A DNA stretch of 64,000 nucleotides from G958296245 sp965262055 (GCA_965262055.1 CBDHEI010000002.1:2294001-2358000), one strand, 5' to 3'; shown: positions 7,642-21,040, counted from the first letter of the stretch. Notes: generated by a model from the letters alone, not told the origin. Translations and numbers: made by a program.

Positions 7642-9517
7642 CCCAGATTCCCCACCTAACATAGTTTGGTGTGGCCTTCGTGGATTTACGCCCGTGTTGA
7701 GTATCGATTCGGTGGTTCCATATGGTCGGATCGGGCCGTAGGTAGGACCTTGGCCGAAGACTTTGAGGGTATGGGCATCGGAGCCGCACCGATTATGGCT
7801 GTCCTCAGGCCGAAGAAGGCATGGCGCAGCCTGGGCGACCTTGCTGAGTCGCCTTCAACCGATGCACAGACAGGACCGCTTATGGTTGGTACGGCTCGGC
7901 GGACAGCGCCAATATCCTCTGACGTGCCCTGATCAACAACTCGTATGAGGGATGGCCCCGCGCCAGACGGATGATCAGCTTCCTGGCGTGTCGCATCACC
8001 CGGCCCGGAAGGGCGATCAGGGCGAAGCGCACTGCCTTGAGACGCTTGCTCACCCACTGTCCTCCCAACGCCAGCCGCTTCATCGCAGAGCTCAGGTTGA
8101 AGGCCAGCACCGCTATGGCCCACCATGCGGCGTTGGCTCCGAACAGCCCCGACGGGAGCCTGCCCGCAGCCAGGTCACTCTTCAGGACGCTGTGGACCTG
8201 CTCGCCTTTACCGCATCTCTGCCTGTACCACCGGATCATCTCATCTCCCGGAAGGTCTCGGTTGGTCACCAACCCGGAGACCTTGTGCCAGGCTCCGCCG
8301 GCCAGCCTCATCACGGGGAAGGGCAGTTCCAGCTGCAGTTCCATTCCCGGCAGAGGCTGTTCGCTCAGCGGCTCCCTGATAGCGATGAACCGGTATTCAG
8401 GGTTCTTCTTGCTGTAGGCTATCCAGTCTGGTTCGAAGTTCACCTCCGCCCACTGTTGACCTGTCTCGACCCAGGTGGCGCCCAGTCTGCGGTGCGGGGC
8501 ATGCCAGTCTTGTTCGGCAACCTCGGACACCGCGCGCCTGAACTCCGGCGTCACGTTGAGTCCTACCGCAAACTCGATCACTCCGAAGCGCTCGTCTCTG
8601 CCCTCGGCGCAGTACCGCAGCAACTCGTGCTGATACCCAGCCGCGTCCGACCGCAGCATCACCTTGTCCACCGCACAAGGCAGATGCTCCAACGCTTCGG
8701 TCAACACTCGCAGTTGCTGATAGCCAGCAGGTACGTTGCCGTCCCGAAACTCCGAATGCACTATCAACTCAGCCTCGGCCCAGTAGGTCGTCAGAGGCTG
8801 ATACGCCTTGTACTTCTTGTAGCTGTAGAGCGCCTGCTGCTTGTGCGTCTCCACCAGCGTGGCGTCCATGTCCAACGTGGCTTGAGCGCAGGGCGAACGG
8901 CTCTGTACGAAGCTCACCATATCGGCGTTCACCTTATGCAGACCCCCCAGCGCTTCGTTGGGTGAAGGTATGAACGCTCTGTGAGCTTCCCGACTAGACT
9001 CCTCGCCCGCCTCGTGGAATCTCTCCAGGTACCGGAACACCGCCGACTCCGATGGCATGCTCCGCCGACGCTCTACACGCCATCGCTCTTCCAACGCTCT
9101 ACGCTCTCGACGACCCATCCCATAGCTCTCGACTTCCCGAAGCACCCTGCACAACCCCGCGTCCTTCTCCAAAACATCCAGATCAACCACTGACTCACCG
9201 CCTGCCAGGTTCAGCAGTATCAGCGAGCTGACCACTTGGCTGTCCGTCCAGCCCTGACCACACTCCCGCAGTCCCACGTGGCGCTCTACCGACGACCTCA
9301 AACCTGCTGCGTGCATCAACTCCAAGTACGTCATCATGCCCGCCATCGCCGTCATGCCCGGCGAGCTCTTCTCCTGCTCGTACTGGAACGGCAGAACCCC
9401 TTGCTTCATAATAGGTGCACCTCGTTGGTGATCGTTTCTCTCTTCCAAGAAACATCTTAGCCCCCTTCACGGCGGGCTCCAACGAGGTCTTCCTCTTCTC
9501 TGGGTGGGGAATCTGGG
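7642..9517 (-). mobile_element. IS1380-family insertion sequence, complete (copy 2, inverted relative to copy 1)
   Basis: The element is bounded by 15-bp perfect inverted repeats, CCCAGATTCCCCACC at 7642-7656 and its complement at 9503-9517. At 1876 bp it contains one intact transposase. The flanks (GTTGA on the left, ACAAC on the right) do not form a target duplication. The left flank is a broken MarR gene and the right flank is a different broken gene, so the element now joins unrelated sequences. Confidence 0.9.
7880..9409 (-). CDS. IS1380-family transposase
   Basis: This intact DDE transposase has about 509 residues from the preferred start MKQGVLPF at 9409, which has a GAGGTG ribosome-binding site 8 bases upstream. 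An in-frame ATG at 9448 would add 13 residues. Catalytic candidates are Asp in TLDMDATLVE, Asp in VMLRSDAAGYQ and the Glu in RCGKGEQVHS. The N-terminal part contains the usual GGESVVDLDVLEKD segment of the family. It acts on the 15-bp terminal repeats that flank it. About 238 bp of non-coding DNA separates its stop codon from the element end. Confidence 0.95.
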   Translation of the reverse strand: MKQGVLPFQYEQEKSSPGMTAMAGMMTYLELMHAAGLRSSVERHVGLRECGQGWTDSQVVSSLILLNLAGGESVVDLDVLEKDAGLCRVLREVESYGMGRRERRALEERWRVERRRSMPSESAVFRYLERFHEAGEESSREAHRAFIPSPNEALGGLHKVNADMVSFVQSRSPCAQATLDMDATLVETHKQQALYSYKKYKAYQPLTTYWAEAELIVHSEFRDGNVPAGYQQLRVLTEALEHLPCAVDKVMLRSDAAGYQHELLRYCAEGRDERFGVIEFAVGLNVTPEFRRAVSEVAEQDWHAPHRRLGATWVETGQQWAEVNFEPDWIAYSKKNPEYRFIAIREPLSEQPLPGMELQLELPFPVMRLAGGAWHKVSGLVTNRDLPGDEMIRWYRQRCGKGEQVHSVLKSDLAAGRLPSGLFGANAAWWAIAVLAFNLSSAMKRLALGGQWVSKRLKAVRFALIALPGRVMRHARKLIIRLARGHPSYELLIRARQRILALSAEPYQP

Positions 9518-9546
9518 ACAACTCGTATGAGGGATGGCCCCGCGCC
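9518..9546. repeat. 29-bp fragment of IS1380 interior at the IS/adhesin junction
   Basis: Bases 9518-9546 repeat 7936-7964 of the adjacent IS exactly, in the same orientation, and then turn into the truncated adhesin gene. This is the interior of the transposase gene and not an element end. It suggests a second, deleted IS copy or a misjoined assembly at this point. Confidence 0.8.
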
Positions 9547-12500
9547 CAGCTTGGCCCTCAACGGCGGCGCCATCCGCGCGGGGAGCGCGAACGCCACGCT
9601 GACCCACGCCGGTCTCCAGGCCAACGACCACAAGGTGGACGGCATCGCTCCCACGGTGACGGTGGGCGGGGAGACCAGGACCTACGTTCCGCCAGGCCGC
9701 CAGTTCAACGTCATCTTCTACTTCAGCGAGAAGGTCTACGGCATAACCACCGCCGAGATAACGGTCACCAACGGCGAGGCTCACGACGTGCAGGCAACCG
9801 GCGGCAACGACACGTGGCCCAAGTACACTCGCTGGGACGTGATCATCCAGCCCGCAGCGGAGGGGCCGGTAACCGTGACCCTGGAGGCGGGCGCTGGCGC
9901 CGACGCCTACGGGAACGAAAACACCGCTCCCGACAGCGCCCTGGAAGTAGTAGCGTCCAATCCGGTGACGGTGGAGGTTGCCCGGACTACCTCCGGCTTT
10001 GCCGAGGGCGGCAGGGCGGAGTTCATGGTCACCCGCTCCAGGGACAACGGAGCCATTCCTGTGTTCCTGTCCCTGGCCCAGACCGGGGATTTCCTGTCCG
10101 GCGCCGTGGAGGTCCATCCGCCCGCGGACCCGAACAACCCCGACGAACCGGTGACGCCCCAGGAGCATACCTTCACGGAAACCCCGTTCAACCTGAACGT
10201 AACCTTCGCCGCCGGCGAGACCAGCAAGCGCATTGCCGTCCCGACCGAGGACGACTACAGGGACGAGGACGACGGCATGATCACACTGTCGGTTCCCGCC
10301 AAGACCGACCAGTATAAGTACATACCGGGCCTTGCCTCCTCCGCGTCCGCCGATGTGCGCGATAACGACGTGCCTGCAGAGGTTACCCTGTACTGGACAC
10401 CTCCCACCCACCCTTACGACAACACTGCCAGACTGGACACGGCGCTGGAGGGCGGCAGCATTTACCTGGCGGTGTACGGAGTCGTTAGGGGCGAACCGTT
10501 GTCGGTGTCCCTCACAGTCACGGAGGTGGGAAGCTATCTGGACCTCGATGGCGAAGGGGCACAAGGATACGAGGACCTGGGCAACGGTAATTTGCGGGTC
10601 ACTCTCCCGGTGGGTCAGCTCATCGAAAGTGTGGCCATCCGCCTGCTGGAAAACGCCGTAAAAGAGGCAGACGGTTCCGTTACCATCACCATAGAGTCGG
10701 ACCCTGGGAGGAGCTACATTCCCAGCGTAGGCCGGGGCACGCTCACCATCCCCGTCAAAGACAACGATACCCCTCCCACAGTGTCCCTTTCCGCAGCGGA
10801 CGACCTCACCGAGGGCGCACGGTTGACCTACACGCTGACGCGCACCTGGGAACCGGGGCAGAGCCATGGGGAACTATCCGTAAACGTAAGGCTGGCGCAG
10901 ACCGGTGACTACATCACCTGGCCCACGGCGCACCAGCCCGACGCTGGCGGCCCGGTCACCATACCCGTGAACTTTGCGGCCCGCTCTCTGACCGCCACCC
11001 TCACCCTGGAGACCGAGGGCGACGAGGCGTCGGAGGCTGACGGCTCGGTTATCGCCACCATCCTTGCCGATGCCGGCGGCAGCTACGTAACGGGCGCCGA
11101 CAGCGACCACACCACCAAACTGCTGGACAATGATCCTCCGATTATCTCTGTCGAAGCAGTCTCCGCCGAGGTCACCGAAGGGACCGACTCCCAGTTCCGC
11201 TTTAGCAGGGTAGGCGACACCAGCGTCGCCACCCGCGTCGGCCTGTGGGTAGGCGGTCTACCGAAGATCATGACCGACGCCACCGAGGCCACAGTCCTGA
11301 CCAGCGAGGACAAGACGGTGCACATTTACGGCGCCTTCGTTGACTACATCCTGGAGTTCGCGGCGGGCGAAACTGAGAAAATCCTCTCCTTCACCACCGA
11401 GGCCGACGGCGTCAACGAGGGCGATGGCTGGTTCGGCGTCACCATCGTCCAGCGGGTCGCCAACCCCTTCAGCATCGGGACCGGCTATGCTCAGGTGCAT
11501 ATCCATGACGACGACATACCAACCGTAAGCCTGACCCAGCCGGTCGGCCCCACCGGATTGACGCTTTCTGCCGACGGCACGACCTGGGAAGGGCGGATTG
11601 GAGAGACGGACGTCTTCACCTTTAGCTCGGTCTGCACAGGTGTTACCGAGTTCTCCGAAGACCAGCGAACCAACCTGGTTCCGTTGGCAATTTGGATCCT
11701 ATATGCGAACCATCCGGCCCACTATGGCGAGGACAAGCAGAACTATTTGGGGAGGAACTTCGCCAATGCCAGTGGCGTGGGCGCCCAGGACTGCAGCGGC
11801 GAAACGCGCACGAGTGAGTTACTGAAGCTGTATGTAGGACCGGACAACGGTGTGTTCGAAATCGAGCTGCTGGCTCCAAGCGAGTTCGTCCCGACGGGAT
11901 CGCCATGGGACCGTCTGCGTCCAAAGGTGTACGATGAATTTATAACGAATTACGAAGAAGCTGCGAGGGCAGCAGAAGCCGCCGGCACGCTGATCACCCA
12001 AGAGGACATCTTCCACCCCATCCAGCTGGGATACCACCACCGGTATTTCTCTTGCAATGAAACCGACTTCCGGTACTGTCCCAAATATCTGGTGGGAACG
12101 GTCAACAAGATCCGCCTTACTCTTATAAACCGGGACCCGACGATACTGATCAAGGCCGAGTCCACTTCAGTCACGGAGGGGCAACCCGCCAGGTTCATCC
12201 TGGAGCGGCGCTGGGCCACCGACCTGCTGGCACTTGCTCCGCCACAATCCCACACGGTGGTATACCTGCGGGCCTCCCAGGACGGACAGTATATTACCGG
12301 GGCGCTGCCCGCCGAGATTGCCTTCGGCCAGAACGAGACCCGTAAGGTCATTGAACTCCAGACCGTGGGCGACGAGGCCTTTGGCGACGACGGGTCGGTG
12401 ACCATCGAATTGCTGCCCGACACGACCGGCGCTGGCGTGAACCTGCAAGGAAAGTACACAACCTGGGAAATCTGGCAGGGCCACACCCCGGAGGGGGGCA

Positions 12501-15500
12501 GGTCCGACCGGGCCACCGTCACCATCACCAATGACGACGACAAGCCCGGCATCAGCATCGCCCCGGCGTCGGCGTCGGAGGGCGACACAGGCAGCGCCAA
12601 CATGACCTTCACGGTGACACTGGCCAAGGCGGTTACCGAGGCGGTAACGGTTAACTATGCCACCTCCGACGGCACGGCCACCGCCGGACAGGACTACACC
12701 GCTGTAAGCAACGGCTCGGTTACCATCGCCGCTGGCAACACCACCGCCGAGTTCACAGTGTCCGTGACCGGGGATGAGACCGACGAGCTCAACGAGACCT
12801 TCAAAGTCACCATATCCCTGCCTTCTGATACCACCGCAGCAGCCATCACAGGCGGCGGCGGCGCCGCCGCCGGCGCCATCCTGGACGACGACCCTGCTGT
12901 GGTCACCATCGCCCCCAAGAAGTCCCCGGTAACCGAGGGGGAGGAAGTCGTCTTCGTGCTGACCCGGACGGGGGTGACGGACGAAGAACTGTCCATGCTG
13001 GTAGACCTCGAAGACCCCGCACGCAGGCGCCTGATGATCGCCAAGTTCGATGCCAACGCCGTCACCACCGAGTTATCCGTTGCAACTGAGAACAACGACC
13101 TGGTGGACTACCCTTCGGAGCGCGACTACACCCTTCATCTGTACGGCGACGGATATTTTGGGGGCAGGGATGACGAGAGCTACACTCCGGGAGACCCGGG
13201 CGAGGCCACGGTTACCGTTCAGGACAACGATACCTTGGTCGTGGTCACCGTGGAGCCGGTTACGGAGGTTGTCGGCGCAGGTGAAAGCGTGCAGTTCCGG
13301 TTCCGGCGCACCGGGTCGATCGCTGGGGCGCTCACCATCAGCTTCCAGGGCTTTGAGCACCCTTCCAGCGGTGATGCGATGCTCGCTGACGCCTCCGTCA
13401 CCTTCCTTGCGGGCAACGACACGGTCGTCTACACCAATGACATGACATCCAGCGGCACAGTCAACCCCATCTCCCGGGCCCACACCGTGCTCATCTACGG
13501 CGACGCCGGTCGCGGGGGGCTCCACCGCTCGTGGATTGCCGGGGACCCCAATCGGGCCACGGTGTTCGTCGCCGTCGATGCATTCGGCCCCATGCCCGTG
13601 ACCGCCAGCTACCCCAGCCGCGTGGCGGCTGCCGAATCGGTCAGCGTGGAATACACGGTCACAAACCTGGGCACGAGGGCGCTCCTCGGATACGAAATTC
13701 GCGTATCGGACGGCACCCGGATTTCCACCACCCCGGACAGGGGTAACTGCGATATCAGGGATGAAATCCCGGCGGGGGAATCCAGGACATGCTCGGCTTC
13801 TTTCACGGTAACCAATCAGGACGTGACAAATGGCAAGATAGAGTTCAACGCCACCGCAAGAAATCTCCACAAATCCTCCACATTGCATGTCTACATCAGG
13901 GTCGCGCAGCCCGTTGAGTTCGGATTTACCACCGCCGACACTCTGGAGGTCACGGAGGGTCCTAATGTTACGGCAACCCTGCCAGTCACCCGGACAGGCC
14001 GGCTGGATGAGGCGGTCACGGTGGCCTATCAGCTGCGGGCGCAGGGTATTAAACCGGCTAGCCTAGGCGAGGACTTCACGGACCCTTCCAGCACGCCGGG
14101 CCTCCTCACCTTCCCGGCAAACGTGACGTCAGCCAACATCGTCATCAACATCACACAGGACCAGATTGACGAGGAACGAGAACGGTTCCGGGTGGTCCTC
14201 GTCCCGTTAACGGACGGCACGGTAACGGAAGGGAAGGAGTCGCGCGTTGTCCTCGTCAAAGACGAGCACCTGGAAAACGATCCTTACCGGCCCACGGCGA
14301 GCCTTCAACTGGTCAGCAGCGGCCCGGTGCCGGAGAACGAGGGGCCGGTGGAGTTCGCCATCGTCCTCGACCGGGTATGGGGCAGGGAAGGTCGGTACGA
14401 GGTAGAAGTGCTCCCCGACCAATCGACGGCCACCCCGGGGTTCGCGGCGCTAGGCAAAGAGGGTGACTTTGAGGAGCCTTTGATCCGTATTTTACGCATA
14501 CCGGCGGGCCAGACCAGGTTTGAATTCTCCATACCTCTATATGACGACGACGTGCGGGAGGACGACGAGACCTTCCAGCTACAGTTGAGTAGCTCTTACG
14601 ACGATAGTGCCAGAACGATTGGTACGCCCAACAGGGCCTTGGCCACCATCGCCGCCGACGACCGCATCCCGCCCACCGAGGTGGCGCTGTCCCTTTCCCA
14701 CAACGGCAGAGCCCTGGTATCGGTGCCCGAGAGCGCCAGCCGGCGGGACATTACGGTCACCGCGTCATTCCCCCGGATACGCTGGCAGGGAGACGCTGCC
14801 GACGCTCCCCTGCACCCGGCAGACCCGCGGGGCGTGGACACCACGGTGCGGGTCCGGTTAGACCCCAACTCCGGCGCCTCCCACGCTGCCGGCCTTGACG
14901 ACTTCGAACCCTTGGAGCTGGAGGACGACCAGCGGGCCTTCCAGGAAGTCGAGTCCTTCGACATAGTGATCCCCGTCGGTCAGACCAGCGGTACCGCCAC
15001 GTTGCGGTTCAGGCCGGTGAAGGACGGCGTCGACGAGGAGGACGAGACGGTTACCCTGATGGGCTCGGAGCTGGTCGTCGGCGGCTCCGCGGACTCCCTG
15101 CCCGTCAGGTCCGCCTCCTTCACCATCATCGACGATGACACCAAGGGTATAACTATTGACCCGGAGAAGGTCCTCATAGTCCTTCCCTTGGTAGAAGGCG
15201 GAGAGCCGGGAACCTACTCCCTGGTCCTGGACTCCCAGCCCACCGACACGGTGGTCATCACCCTGGCCGGCAATCAAGGAGGCTTCCTCAGACTCGTGCC
15301 TGATACCCTCACTTTCACCACCTCCGACTGGGCCACGCCGCAGACGGTATCGGTTATGGCCCTGGATGACGGGATAGCCGGCGGCGCGCCCCCGGAAAAC
15401 TGTGTCACCCACCAGGTTTTGGGAGGCGATTACGGCAGCGTGAGTGTGCCAGACATCCGTGCGCTCGTCACAGACACCACCAGGGCTTTCGTATACATGG

Positions 15501-15973
15501 AAGGCGGGCAGGCCTCAGAGTCCGACGCCTACGTCGAGTTCACGGTAACCGTCCGGCCAATCCTGCGCACGACTCCCGTCCTGGTCCGGTACGCCACCGT
15601 GGACGGCACAGCCATAGCCGGATCGGACTACACCCGGGAGGTGGAAACCGGCCAGACCTACAAGATACTTAACATCCCGGCAGGCCAGAGCAGCGGCATC
15701 ATTCGCATACCCATCACTGACGACCAGGTGTACGAATCTGCCGACGAGACCTTTACCCTGCAGCTGACCAACCACAACAACAAGGCAATTCTGGACGGCG
15801 GCGCGACATCCCTGACCGTCACAGGCGTCATCGCTGACGACGACCCGAAGCCAGTGGTAAGCGTGGCGGGCCCCGCCGGAGATACGAGCTACGTCTCCGA
15901 GAATACAAAGGATCCGGTCACCTTCACGCTCACGCTTATGGGTCAGAGCGCGGGGGATGTAACCGTGGACTAA
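9547..15973 (+). pseudogene. Giant Calx-beta surface protein, 5'-truncated first segment
   Basis: The segment encodes about 2,140 residues of an extracellular repeat protein. It opens in the middle of a bacterial Ig-like domain (GGAIRAGSANATLTHAGL, then HKVDGIAPTVTV), with no signal peptide, because the 5' end is replaced by IS DNA. The ATG at 9527 is in the IS fragment. About a dozen Calx-beta domains follow, each with an EG-x-x-x-F/Y opening and a closing acidic DDD or DND turn, for example YATSDGTATAGQDYTAVSNG near 12660. Calx-beta domains bind Ca2+ and occur in adhesins and matrix proteins. The segment ends at an in-frame TAA (15971-15973) where the family has Tyr (VTVDYAT), and the frame continues after it. 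Confidence 0.8.
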
Positions 15974-17901
15974 GCCACTGGCGAGGCAGGGCTTCTGGGC
16001 CTGCTCACAGCCCGGCAGGGCCCGGCCGGGGCCACCGAGAACGAGGACTACGCCGGTACTTCGGGTTCCGTCACTTTCACTTCCGGGCAGACGACCAAGA
16101 CCGTCACCGTCCAAGTGACCAACGACGACGTGAGCGAGGATACCGAGTTCTTTGGCTTCAAGATCAGCAAGCCCCAAGGCGCGGACCTCAGGGGCCAGCG
16201 GTCCGAGGTTGTCGCCGACGTGGGTCTCGTGGACGACGACGCGCGGGGGGTGACCATCGATCCCACCTCCATTGGCCTGCACGAGCCGGCGTCCGAGGAG
16301 ACCGCGGTGGCCGGCTCGTACACCGTGAATCTGAATTCCAAGCCCACGGACACCGTCACTATCGGCGGCGGTGACCCAGCAGTGTCGTTGTCGGGCGACA
16401 CCCTGACCAACAACCAGTTGACCTTCACCACCACCAACTGGGGCACGGCGCAGACCGTCACCATTAAGGCGGGCGACGACGACAACGCCGTCAACGAGTC
16501 GGAGACTCTGGCGCACACCGCCTTCGGCGGCGACTACGTCAACGTCACCAAGGACCTGCCGGTGAGGATCACCGAAAACGACACAGCGGCCATCGTGCTC
16601 AGCGAGACGGACCTCACCGTGACGGAGGGATACTCTGCGGGATCGACCTACACGGTGAAGCTGGCCACCCAGCCGACGGGCGAGGTCACCGTGACCGTCT
16701 CCGGTCATGCGGGCACGGACCTGACGCTGGACAAGACGAGCCTGACCTTCACGGTGGACAACTGGGACACGGCGCAGACGGTGACGATCAAGGCGGGCCA
16801 GGACAACGACGGCGCCAACGACACCGCCACGCTGGCGCACACCGCCTCGGGCGGCGACTACGTCAACGTCACCAAGGACCTGCCGGTAAGCATCACCGAC
16901 GATGACGTGGCGGCCATCGTGCTCAGCGAGACGGGCCTCACCGTGACGGAGGGAGACGCCGCGGGGTCGAGCTACACCGTCAGGCTGACCACCGAGCCGA
17001 CGGGCAGCGTCAATGTCACCATCTCAGGACACGACGGCACGGATCTGACGCTGGACAAGACGACGCTGACCTTCACGGTGGACAACTGGGACGATGCGCA
17101 GACGGTGACGGTCGAGGGGGGCCAGGACGACGACGGGTCCGCGGACACCGCGACGCTGACGCACACCGCCTCGGGCGGCGACTACGCCAACATCACCAAG
17201 GACCTGCCGGTGACGGTCACCGACACCGACACGGCGGACATCGTGCTCAGCGAGACGGACCTCACCGTGACGGAGGGAGACGCCGCGGGGTCGACCTACA
17301 CAGTGAAGCTGGCCACCCAGCCCTCCGACGCCGTCATTGTCACTGTCTCAGGACACGACGGCACGGACCTGAGTCTGGACAAGACGAGCCTGACCTTCAC
17401 GGTGGACGACTGGGCCACGGCGCAGACGGTGACAGTCAAGGCGGGCAACGACGACAACGGGGCCAACGACACCGCCGCGCTGACCCACACCGCCTCGGGC
17501 GGCGACTACGCCGGCATAACCGCCGACCTGCCGGTGACGGTCACCGACGACGACACGGCGGCCATCGTGCTCAGCGAGACGGGCCTCACCGTGACGGAGG
17601 GGGACGCCACCGGCGTTCGCTACACCGTGGCGCTGGCCACCGAGCCCTCGGGCAGCGTGTCGGTCTCCATTACGGGATATGTCGGCACGGACCTGAGCCT
17701 GTCGGGAACCACGCTGAGCAGCGACATGCTGACCTTCACGGTGGACAACTGGGACGTTGCGCAGACGGTGACGGTTGAGGGGGGCCATGACGTCGACGGG
17801 TCCGCCGACACCGCGACGCTGACGCACAGTGCCTCGGGCGGGGACTACGCCAGCATAACCGTCGACCTGCCGGTGACGGTCACCGACGATGACACAGCGG
17901 G
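15974..17901 (+). pseudogene. Giant Calx-beta surface protein, second segment (after nonsense, before frameshift)
   Basis: Reading continues in the same frame after the stop at 15971 (ATGEAGLLGLLTARQ and on), completing the interrupted Calx-beta domain. Four near-identical repeats of about 108 residues follow, each starting AIVLSETDLTVTEGDAAGS and containing LTFTVDNWDTAQTVTV. The frame is lost at 17898-17901, where ACAGCGGGCCATC has one more G than the equivalent ACGGCGGCCATC near 17560. Reading without correction runs to a stop at 18113-18115 in a meaningless frame. A ribosome could restart at 16115, but no good binding site precedes it. Confidence 0.75.
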
Positions 17902-20900
17902 CCATCGTGCTCAGCGAGACGGACCTCACCGTGACGGAGGGATACTCTGCGGGGTCGAGCTACACGGTGAAGCTGGCCACACAGCCCTCGGGCGAGGTCA
18001 CCGTGACCGTCTCCGGACAGGCTGGCACGGACCTGACGCTGGACAAGACGACGCTGACCTTCACGGTGGACAACTGGGACGATGCGCAGACGGTGACGGT
18101 CGAGGCGGGCCATGACAACGACGGGTCCAACGACACCGCCACGCTGACGCACACCGCCTCCGGCGGGGACTACGCCTCGGTCTCGAACACCCTGCCGGTG
18201 GCGGTCACCGACGACGACGCGGCGGATGTGACGATAGAGCCGACGACCCTGAGCGTTGTGGCGGGCCGGAGCAACGAGTACACGGTCAGGCTGGCCACCG
18301 AGCCGACGGGCGACGTCACTGTGACCGTCTCCGGCCATGCGAGCACGGATGTGACGCTGAGCAGCAACATGCTGACCTTCACGGTGGACAACTGGAACAC
18401 CGCGCAGACGGTGACGGTCGAGGCGGGCGAGGACGCCGACGGTGCCAACGACACCGCGACGCTGACGCACACCGCCTCGGGCGGGGACTACGCCGGCATA
18501 ACCGCCGATCTGCTCGTGACGGTCACCGACGACGACACGGCGGGGGTGACGATAGAGCTGACGACGGATGAGACGACGGTGATCATCACCGACGACGAAG
18601 GCTGCCAGGACGGCGATATCTGGTGCGCCACCGCGACGTTTGACGCCGAGGTGGAATGGGTGGGTAGGTACAATCTGCACGCCGGTGAAGTCGACAGAAG
18701 AGAGTTCTCCTACAACGGCGAGGACTACCGGTTCTGGTCCATTCCGATGGACCAGAACCGTCACAATGCCGGCGACGACAACAATATCGTACTGCCGTTC
18801 GGCATACCGGAACGGACGGAATTCCTGATTGACTTTTTTAACTTGAACGGCACGGGCCACGAGGTGTTCGAGCCGCCCAACGATGACTGGCTGGACTGGA
18901 CGCTGCATGTCAGCACCGTCAGCGACGGCGAAACGCTGACCGCGGCGCTTAGCTTCAGCGAAGCCAGGAAATTAGGCGGAGCTTGGTGGCGGTGGTCAGG
19001 TGGGGACATCGACGATCTGCGCCGCGCCTGGAAGCCGGGCCAACTCTACAAGCTCAGGCTCGTGGAGGACCCAAGATCGCAGCGGACGCCGCAGCCGCTG
19101 AATCCGCCCCTGTACCTGCGTGTCCAAGGCGAGGTGAGTAGGACCCAAACGTGGCTGAGATGGCTCACACCCCAGACCAGGTACGACAGAGTGCCGCCGG
19201 TGGACAGCTACAAGATCCAGTGGAAGCAGTCCTCCGGCAGCTGGGGCACGGCCGCCGACGTTTCGGAGACCACCCGGGGCCCCAGCCGCCAACGCGCCGT
19301 GTCCCACTTTATGGACGTGACCCCCGGGGTCGAGTACAACATCCGGGTCATAGCGACCGACAGCGTGGGCGACAGCGAGCCATCCAATGAGATTACCTAT
19401 ATGAAGCCTGCCTCCGCCCAGCAGTCCATCTCAAACGCCCCGGCCGAAGGCGAGCCGCGCATCGATGGAATCCCCGAGTTGGGGCAGACGCTGTCAGCCG
19501 ACCCAACGGGCATTGAGGACGTCGACGGCCTCGAGAACGTTGTCTTCCAATACCAGTGGCAGGCGGATGACGCGGACATCCCCGGAGCCACCGGGTCAAC
19601 GTACACCATAGTGTCCGGAGACCTGGGCAAGGCCATCACGGTGAGGGTCAACTTCACCGACGATGCCGGCCAAGAGGAGACGCTGACCAGCGCGCCCACC
19701 GCCGTGGTGACGGTGGCGGGCCTGCAACTCCAGTCGGCCACCGTGGACGGCGCTACCCTGACGCTGACCTATGGCGAGGCTCTGGACACGGGTGTAACGC
19801 TGGGGACCACTCCCTTCGCCGTGAGCGTGAACGGGTCATCCCGGTCACTCATCGCCGTCGGGGTGGGCCAATCCAATGTGCTGTTGCTTCTGTCCTCGGC
19901 GGTGGAGGCTGGGGACACGGTGACGGTGGACTACACAGCGCCCGACGGCCCCGATTTCATTCGGGACATCCGGGGCAGGAAGGCGGCCTCCTTCAGCGGG
20001 CAGGCGGTCACGAATGCCATGGCTTCGGCCCCGCTGACGGCCAGCGCCCACGACGCGCCGTCGTCCCACAACGGGCAGGACGCGTTCACCTTCGAGCTGC
20101 GGTTCAGCGAGGATCCCAAGCCGGACTTCAGCTACACGACGGTGCGGGACCATGCGTTCACCGTGACCGGCGGCTCAGTGACCTATGTGCGCCGGCTGGA
20201 GCCGGGCAAGAACGTCCGCTGGGAGATCACCGTCACCCCCGGCTCCAGCGCCGCCGTGACCATAGCCCTGAACGCCACCACCGACTGCTCCGCCCAGGGC
20301 GCCATCTGCACGGAGGACGGCGGGAAGCTGTCCAGTGGGCTTCTGCTGGCGGTTCCGGGGCCGAACTCGCCGGCCACCGGGTTGCCCACCATCACCGGCA
20401 CGGCCCAGGTTGGCGAGACCCTCACCGCTGACACCACCGGCATATCCGACGGCGACGGCCTCGGCAACGCGACCTTCGCTTACCAGTGGCTCGCCGCCGA
20501 CGCCGAGATCAACGGGACAACCGCTTCCACCTACACCCTTGTTGCCGCCGACGCGGGCAAGGCCATCAAGGTGAGGGTGTCCTTCACCGACGACGCGGGC
20601 AACGACGAGCAGCTGACCAGCGCCGTTACGGGCGCGGTGGCTGCGGCTCCACCTCCTCCCAACACCCCGGCCACCGGGTTGCCCACCATCAGCGGCGCCG
20701 CCGAGGTGGGGGAGACCCTCACTGCCGACACCACCGGCATATCCGACGGTGACGGCCTCAACAACGCTACTTTCGCCTACCAGTGGCTCACGGACGACGC
20801 CGAGATCAACGGGGCAACCGCTTCCACGTACACCCTTGTTGCCGCCGATGCGGGCAAGGCCATCAGGGTGAGGGTGTCCTTCACCGACGACGCGGGCAAC

Positions 20901-21040
20901 GACGAGGAGCTGACCAGCGCCGTGACGGGTGCGGTGGCGGCGGCTCCACCCCCTCCCAACACCCCGGCCACGGGCGCTCCCACCATCACCGGGACGGCCC
21001 AGGTGGGGGAGACCCTCACCGCCGACACAACCGGCATACC
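17902..21040 (+). pseudogene. Giant Calx-beta surface protein, third segment with FnIII, SwmB-like and Ig-like domains
   Basis: In the +1 frame the repeats resume with AIVLSETDLTVTEGYSAGS and give two further Calx-beta-like units to about 18540. A novel block of about 200 residues follows (18590-19130; CQDGDIWCATATF, WVGRYNLHAGEVD). Then come a fibronectin type III domain (19190-19400; VDSYKIQWKQSSGSWG, EYNIRVIATDS) and an Ig-like domain with FQYQWQADDADIPG. A SwmB-like domain follows (19730-20020; TLTLTYGEALDTGVTL, VEAGDTVTVDYTAPDG), then tandem Ig-like domains of about 90 residues with FAYQWLAADAEINGTTAS. The frame breaks again near 21037-21041, where one base is missing from the repeated ATATCCGACGGCGACGG pattern. 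Confidence 0.75.

Noticed and set aside
7952..8965. Plus-strand open frame of 337 codons inside IS1380 copy 2
   Set aside because: It is antisense to the intact transposase and has no start signal or recognisable protein pattern.
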